DNA of 64,000 nt from Parapristionchus giblindavisi (Eukaryota; Nematoda; Chromadorea; Rhabditida; Diplogasteridae). The notes below the pieces were generated by a model, which worked only from the letters and a program-made list of their open reading frames with translations, had not been told where the DNA came from and made no database searches. Below, piece by piece: positions 57,390 through 64,000 of this stretch (its first letter is position 1; the number at the start of each line of letters is the position of its first letter). Where the stretch lies: assembly GCA_943737045.1 (NCBI GenBank), contig CALSFV010000026.1, forward strand, positions 496,001-560,000. The letters run 5' to 3'. A program made the translations under genes and the position numbers.

Positions 57390-58270
57390 TATTTATTTGC
57401 ATCAAATATATAGCAAATGATATGAATAAATTAAAAGATTCGTGTGATCAGCTTTCTTGTTCTGACGAGGTAAAGGATTTGGGCATATTAATGTCGCCTA
57501 ATTTAAGTTTCAAGTCCCATATTAATAAAGCTGTTCGTAAAGCCAGATCAAAAATTAATATTCTATTTAGAACTTTCCGTAGTCGCGAAATTGAGGTCTA
57601 CAAAACCGCTTATACGTCTTTCATATTGCCTATTATTAGCTATGGTTCGGTTGTTTGGAATTCTAAAAGATCTGGATTGACAAAAGAAATTGAATCTGTT
57701 CAAAGAGATTTTACTCGAAGACTATTCAGTCGTTGTTCTATTCCTTATGATACTTATCTCAATCGTGTTCACTTCCTAGATTTAATTACGCTCGAACATA
57801 GACACGCGATAACAGATTTGCTTTTCCTACATAATTCAATCCATCAAAATTATGAGTACAATTCCTCTTTCCTCTTTAAAGTTGTTCCCGCTTTGCATCT
57901 GAGAAACGGCAATTCGTTGAGAATTATTCTACCTTTCAAAATATCAACCACTTCCCATTCAACATTAGCCTCACGAACTATTGATATTTTTAATAATCTC
58001 CCTGATGCTATTGTGCAGGCGTCACCAGCAGTCTTTCGTAATCATGTAAAAATATACCATATAATGTGATTGTCCCTGAGGTACATATTCACTCATGAAA
58101 TGTTCTGAATTGGTAACATTCCTGCTGCCTCTTCCTCCACCCCCACATCTCACCGATTCGCCTTGGCGACGGACATCCTTCACAAGACTATCTAACAGAT
58201 ATTCCCGATCCCCATCCCCGATGCGTTCATTTGAAGGAATAAAATATTATTATTATATTATATTATATTA
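57390..58270 (+). mobile_element. 3' fragment of a non-LTR retrotransposon
   Basis: A 215-residue frame (57422-58069) covers only the thumb and C-terminal part of a LINE reverse transcriptase: DLGILMSPNLSFKSHI, FILPIISYGSVVW, EIESVQRDFTRRLF and LEHRHAITDLLFLHN. The YADD region is missing. The element ends in a TATTATTATATTA tail after AATAAAATATT. It is strongly 5'-truncated and belongs to a family distinct from the LINE at 9.2 kb. Confidence 0.8.
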
Positions 58271-58742
58271 TTATATAGATCATAGATCCTATCAACCTAT
58301 TAATCGGATAAACAATGAATACAGTCGAAAGGATCTAGCGTTACTGTCAGCTTCTTCCAGCACAAGGGTACAAGACGAAACAGCAAACCAACAGGAGCAA
58401 AAAGCTAATCAAAATCTCCCCCACTGCTCAATCAATACTGACAAATCTACAATACCAAAAAGTGTAATATAACTACCATATTGCCCCCTCATTATTCATG
58501 TTTTAACTGATAGATAAACAAATGAATCAATAATCAATACTGATCTGCCTTTCTCTCCTCTTCTTCTCATCCTTCTCCTCCTTTCACTTCCCCTCATCCT
58601 CGGCCACAAATTTTAGAAAACCCCTAATTTTACAGGGGGACCCCCCATGTCTGATTGTAACGTATCAAGGAGGTTGGCCTAAATGCATGTCACACCTAAC
58701 AAAATCAAGGCATTGAATTACGATAAAAGTCAACACTGTATT

Positions 58743-58745
58743 TAC

Positions 58746-58806
<61 letters not shown>
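58743..58806. repeat. (ATT)n microsatellite
   Basis: About 21 ATT triplets. Confidence 0.95.
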
Positions 58807-58810
<4 letters not shown>

Positions 58811-58822
58811 ATCCCTACATGT

Positions 58823-60149
58823 TCTCTTTCGCTCTTCTCATCTCCAAGTCCAGGTACTGGTAGAATGTTCGACCATCTGAATCGCAGATTATTATCATCT
58901 TTCCGATCAATAATATGTAATAAAATAATTGTCGATTAATGCTAAATCCTAACGAATGAATCCCTAAATCCAATCAATAACCTCCTACCGTACCCATTCA
59001 AGCCAAGACAGACCAATCAATACCTCTTATTTCATTCAAAGACCTGCTGCAGCAGGGTGTAGAATGTGTCCTTGTTGACTGACGACGCAGAGGGTATCGC
59101 GACGTCAAACACCTTGTCCACAGAGTCGAAGGCACGACGTTTCTGATTATTGATTATTTTTTATTGATTGTTTATATCATTAATCAACATATAAAAATAC
59201 ATTCAAATAAAGTGCTTTGATTAATATGCTTTGATACGCTAATATCACAATTCAAATCAACCCATTAATTGCTAAAATTTATTTACTTTTGAAATGATAT
59301 TGTTAATAGCCATTAGACCAGTAAGATTCTTGTTTCAGCAAAAAAAATTGTTATTAGAAAAAATTCAACAATGATCCATCCACACCGGTTGAAATACAGC
59401 AAAAACAATAAAAGTGAAGCAGAAGAAGAAAATACAAGATCAAATTCTATCGCCACCCGCATCATTCACGTTTCATCTCTCCCCCATATATGGGAACCAC
59501 AACCAACCTGCTCGCTCACGCCCAACCTGCTCGAATGCCTTCGTGATGCACACGTAGTACTCCTCCTTCGGAATGGCCACATCCTTGGCCTTCTTCTTAT
59601 CCGGATGATGCTTGAGCACCTTCTGACGATCTACAATCAATCAATATTCTCAACGGATTACGGTATCGAACATATCATTGATTGATTAGGTCAAACTTAC
59701 AAGCGACACGGATCTCTGCCTCCATCGTGGCCTCATGTCGCCGCTTGGAGAGACCGAGAACCTAATTAATATATTCTTAATTATTGAAACAATATTATTA
59801 TTATTATTATTATTATTATTGTTATTATTGTTATTATTAAAACCAACCTTGCACAGGATGATGTTCTCCTCCAGTGGGATGGAGTGTTGTTGCTGTGAGT
59901 GGTCGTCGTTCTCATCCGATCTGAACTCATGTATTTAAATAATTAAATAAATAAATTGTTAAATAAGTACGTCACATTTTCCCGGAAAACGGCCACTGGT
60001 TCCCACAAGAACCAAAGATTAAAGTCCAAAGTCCAAAGATCACACCTCTTATTATCGTTTCGTCAAGGTCATCTTCAGCTTCCCGAACATACGGAAACAT
60101 CTTCGCGTACTCCTTCCTCGGACGTTTCTGCTCTCCGGTCGACTCAGGT
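58823..60149 (-). CDS. DNAJC2/zuotin-like gene, several exons (partial)
   Basis: Minus-strand exons at 60149-60046 (RPRKEYAKMFPYVREAEDD), 59920-59848 (acidic, EENIILCK), 59761-59701 (VLGLSKRRHEATMEAEIR), 59630-59527 (YRQKVLKHHPDKKKAKD, ITKAFEQ), 59142-59044 (KRRAFDSVDKVFD) and about 58879-58823 (RWSNILPVPGLGDEK). VLGL, the J-domain HPD, CITKAFEQ, KRRAFDSVD and RWSN--PVP-LGD follow the order of DNAJC2/zuotin, a ribosome-associated J-protein that stimulates Hsp70. The short linker normally before KRRAF is missing, as are the later ribosome-binding helices, so the gene is partial or diverged. The phases between 59761 and 59527 agree. Confidence 0.65.
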
Positions 60150-60230
60150 CTAGAAGAGAAGAATAGGGGTAATAATCATTATTTTATTTTATAATTTATC
60201 AAATCAAGCAACTCTCTTCGAATCCCTTTC

Positions 60231-60340
60231 TCTCTTCGTGATCCCTTGAATAACGGGCTGTACCGTTACCTTTGGTTTTTCTACCCCCTCCTTCCGTTCG
60301 CGAATCCCCCTGTAAAAGGTAAAGGTACAACCCTCAATCC
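60231..60340. mobile_element. SINE-like fragments in both orientations
   Basis: CCCTTGAATAACGGGCTGTACC at 60240 and the inverted GTAAAAGGTAAAGGTACAACC near 60312 match the tail of the 15888 element. Only short pieces remain. Confidence 0.4.
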
Positions 60341-60397
60341 CCTCTACTTGAACATCTAATAATAATTGATCCACCATAAATAGGCAAACAACAATAA

Positions 60398-60442
60398 ATG
60401 AATGAATGAATGAATGAATGAATGAATGAATGAATGAATGAA
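60398..60442. repeat. (AATG)n microsatellite
   Basis: About 11 AATG tetranucleotides. Confidence 0.95.
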
Positions 60443-60633
60443 TGTAGAAGTGAGAGATCATCATCATTATTATCATTAATTATATTCAATGTTCAATAAA
60501 TACATAGTGTATGGATTCCCTGGGAAGATTACATTCCCCTGTCGAAATGGGCTTAAGATATACATTTCATTGCTCATTCAAACTCATTTCAACCAATGTG
60601 TTAGGCATTATTCATAATTTATCAATGGTTCTA

Positions 60634-60733
60634 CTCTGGTATTTCAAAAGTACTTGGAAAACATCACTGATTTGAAGTAGACTTACAATTCTACTTCAAG
60701 CGAAAATCATAAGTACGTTTTGAAATACCAGAG
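60634..60733. mobile_element. 100-bp palindromic MITE with TA target
   Basis: CTCTGGTATTTCAAAAGTAC at the left is answered by GTACGTTTTGAAATACCAGAG at the right; TA flanks both ends. The core holds TTGAAGTAGA and its complement. Confidence 0.7.
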
Positions 60734-63311
60734 TAAGGGGATCCAAATCTACGGAAAGCATAAAAGATAATTTAACTTATAACAAGGAGAATTCATATAT
60801 TCGAATTGTTGAGAGGATAAGGAAATAATAAAGAAAGCAAGAAAGGGAGAGGATGGGTTGTGTCGCTCTTCCGCATATTCCTAGATGGGTTTCAAGACTC
60901 AAAACTGACCGCATCGACAAAAAAGTGCTCACTCACAATGTGGGTGTTCGAAAATGTATGATTGTAACCAGACCAGACGAGAGCTTTTAACTTGTTCTTG
61001 AAATGCATCACTCACATAGACTTTAACTTCAAGTAAACTACAAGTGAGAGAACATTTAACGAAATGCATTACAGTATACCACACTACTTCAAGTGGGTAT
61101 ACACTTAACTTGTAGTTCACTTAAAGCAAACTTCAGTGAGAGAATGGCCGAATCGTATCATACCTTATCAAGTCGTCCGAAGGGATCAAGAACGCCCCGC
61201 AAGCATGTCCTCTTCGATAGTAGTGATGAGACCGAGATCAGGGTCTACAAAGAGATCAGATTACGGTAGATCAATCAATAAATATCCAATATATCGATAT
61301 ATGTCAGATCCATTGATTTCACTGATTTCATCTTGATAAGTGCTAATTAACTGCTAAACGGCTAAACGTCCAATAAATACTACAGCCCGATATAGTCAAT
61401 ATTCTATATGTAAAAACACAAGTACAGGTATACTGTATCTAACAAATCAATCCATAAAGTTATCGTGCATCTCCAGGAATGGGAAATAAGGGTAACATGG
61501 TAAGCGATGAGATTAAAACAAAAAATCAAGTCCAAATTCGGAAAATCGGAATTTTCTCGAACATGGAGTTATGAAAACTTATGAAACTTGGTATTCTTAT
61601 ATAACTTTTGATCCTCTATCGAATGGTATATAACATGCCATGAAATTCAAACTTTTATTTTTCAACTTTTGGTAGATCAAAATTCGATAATTTGGGTTAA
61701 TTTTTAGGCTGATGTGTATACCACCCCTTACGACTCCAATCATCAAATATGAGTCGCCTAGGACGATTTTGAAACATTGTGCCATGCCCCCGTCGACCCC
61801 CCTCCGCAGTAATGGAAAGAGATTATCGATTGATCAGCTTAAATATCGATTAATAATTGCATAATAGGAACAGATCACAATGAGATATAGGCAAATGACC
61901 AATATATCAGTTGGTGAATTAAGGAATTCATTCCAGTGAGGAGAATAACAAATCAAACCATAATCGAGTTGTCCGACCCATTATGTACCGCCAGAAACCG
62001 AGATTCAGCTGGTGCGCATGGTACACTGTATAGGTATCCATGAACGATGGCAAATCGGTTTCCGACAAACATCATGTCACAAACGTAGTCCGAGGCCTTT
62101 GCCAAAAATCCCCCCCCCCCTACACATGTAACGTCAACGGCTTGCCAACGTTCATGGATACGGCCACTGATCCACACAGTGAAGACTAGACTACCACTAT
62201 TAATCTAGATTACTACATTAAGATTATCGATTGATTACCATAAATATTAGATATTAGATCAAGAATATCGAAAATATCAAAGCCAAATGTCATATCGACA
62301 TAAGAGCTGTATACGTCGACGATCAAATGCAGTAATGAAAAGGACTGATGTGAGCTCCAGGAAACCGAGAATCGCAAGGGCAAATGGCACTAATTTCAGT
62401 GTAACTAAAACTAGTCTAATACTAAAATATCGATTCCCAAGTTAGGATTATCGATTAATAATCGCATAATACGAACACATTACAGCTTGGTATAGGCTAA
62501 TGAACAATACGATCAATTCCCTCCAAAATTTCTGAGTCCCATCGTAGGAAGAAGTAGACCAACCGATTATGTGCTACCAGAAACCGAGATTCAACTGGTA
62601 AGCATGGTGCACTTTCCACACTTCACAAGCTAGGCAACTACTCAAAATACTACTTAGACTACTACTAACACTACTAGACTACTAGACCACTAATGGACTA
62701 CTACTACTCAAAATATTGATTAGCCTTGAGCCTCCTAATCAACGACAATCAAGTAACTACTGCCAACAAATCATCAAACAGTTCAAGATCTATAGCTAAT
62801 TCAAAATTGCGAAAAGCACAGAAAACTCCTCTTTTTCCCCTTCTTTTCACAATTTTCAAACAACACATAGATCAAAACATCAATAACCCGCTCACCTCAG
62901 TAGATCCGCCGCCTCCAGTAGGGACCTCAACGACGGTATTACACCAGTCGACGTCGTCGTGATCGTCGGAGTCTCACCTCCACTAGATGACGTCATCGAT
63001 GATGATGTCGTCATACCTATAAGCAGCACTACAGATAAACTGGTCAACCATGAATCACTAGTGATCCAGTCAAATTCTCGAGAATCTAAACTCTGCGAGC
63101 TCATCCCACCCCATACTACAACTGAGCACGATTTGGTCGAGATCGACGCATATCGCTTTTTGGCCAAGTGTCAAGTCATAAGCAAAATATGTTCACTGAG
63201 TCAGATAGTCTCTCTTAAACATTTAGAGGAATGTACTTACAATTAGATGAGAATTAATGAATAAATGGAAATAGATGAATATATCTAACCATTTCTCTTC
63301 TTCTTCTCATC
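60734..63311. other. No firm gene; one inverted repeat and possible exons
   Basis: An inverted repeat GTATCCATGAACG (62034) with CGTTCATGGATAC (62149-62161), the latter followed by GGCCAC, suggests a MITE. A minus-strand segment near 61163-61248 has plausible splice sites and encodes SKRTCLRGVLDPFGRLDK, unrecognised. CCGAGATTCAGCTGGT and CCGAGATTCAACTGGT repeat near 61998 and 62584. Confidence 0.35.
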
Positions 63312-63447
63312 TTTTCTTCCTCCTTTCTTCTTCTTCTTCTTCTTCTTCTCCTTCTTCTTCTTCTTCTCCTTCTTGTTCTTCTTCTTCTTCTTCTTCTTCT
63401 TCTTCTTCTTCTTCTTCTTCTTCTTCTTCTTCTTCTTCTTCTTCTTC
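63312..63447. repeat. (TTC)n microsatellite
   Basis: About 45 TTC triplets with a few interruptions. A serine-run frame crossing it is an artefact. Confidence 0.95.
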
Positions 63448-63807
63448 ATTCCTCTCCAATCATCATCAGATCATTCTCCATCATTAATGAATTCCTCATC
63501 CGATAGAGCCAATCCACGACCTCCTCTGACAATAAGTTAATTAATTAAATAATAAACTGTGCACTTTTTTAAACGTAGATAAGATCACTATCGATGATAA
63601 GCAATACAAAACTATATCTTTGGTCATACCATCAGATATACAAAAAAAATCTCCATTGTCATAGCTATATCATTATCATTACATTAATAAGACAAAGTCG
63701 TCATTTTATCATTCTGTTCTCAGTGCTCCCCCAAAACCACCCATATTAGTCGTATCATCACATTTTATTATTTAATATGTATCGTTGCGTGCTCGACTCG
63801 ACACGTA

Positions 63808-64000
63808 TTAGGTTGCAGCATAAGTTCCTTTGGATTTTGAGGTGAACATTGAAATAAAATTATCTCTGTTTATCGACAACACTGCGGATGGATATATTTA
63901 CTGTTGTAGCCGATGGGTCCCTGCTGTAATCCAGCAACACCGTGGGCTCTCCACTTTTGGTACGACTTGGGTTATTGTGCAAACTGTGAGGCCAACCACG
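63808..64000. mobile_element. Probable mariner end (incomplete at window edge)
   Basis: TA is followed by TTAGGTTGCAGCATAAGTTC and CTTTGGATTTT, which resembles mariner terminal repeats (TTAGGTTG...CATAAGT...GGATTTT). The other end lies outside the window. The inner 150 bases show no clear transposase block. Confidence 0.5.

Noticed and set aside
63275..63487. Poly-serine frame
   Set aside because: Translation of a (TTC)n microsatellite.

Overview
The window looks like nuclear DNA of a small invertebrate, most likely a nematode. The grounds are very short introns (often about 45-50 nt) with TTTCAG or TTTTAG acceptors, dispersed CTACAGTAA/TACGGTAG words, many palindromic MITEs, and scattered exons resembling animal TIM50, ACK-family kinase and DNAJC2/zuotin. 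The species call is an inference.

Left flank (1-21757). This is repeat-rich host DNA: MITEs, a CR1/Jockey-like LINE at 9.2-12.1 kb, tandem arrays of 21, 35, 31 and 156 bp units, a 1.4-kb foldback element, a SINE-like insertion, and single exons on the minus strand.

Centre (21758-54834). A 33,077-bp Helitron sits inside the 156-bp satellite array. It begins TC, ends CTAG, and lies exactly between an A and a T of the repeat unit with no target duplication; the satellite resumes at 54835. All its genes are on the plus strand. In order they are: a cluster of duplicated leader and hairpin units; five small genes (A-E) of an unrecognised family that share exons; an RPA-like gene; a 49-exon RepHel gene whose frame stays open for about 2585 residues (zinc ribbon, HUH/Tyr Rep, PIF1 helicase); two paralogous unknown genes (I, J); and a DExH-type SF2 helicase gene (K) now broken by a TA-flanked TIR element. 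Rep, helicase and RPA fit rolling-circle transposition; the roles of A-E, I, J and K are unknown.

Two sequence signals tie the element together. One is a bipartite word, GGGA-N(0-5)-TGTC, seen by eye about 67 times in the sense orientation, in coding and non-coding exons and in several codon phases, and not seen outside the element. The other is a dyad, ACCGT-N6-ACGGT followed by AATAT, repeated about nine times at gene starts. The element's first 18 bases also recur, again after an A, inside an RPA intron at 33103.

Right flank (54835-64000). The satellite gives way to a second copy of the 15.4-18.6 kb block. This copy lacks the SINE and the foldback, so it shows their empty sites, and it carries its own MITE. 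Then come a LINE 3' fragment, several minus-strand exons of a DNAJC2/zuotin-like gene, simple repeats, and a probable mariner end near the window edge.
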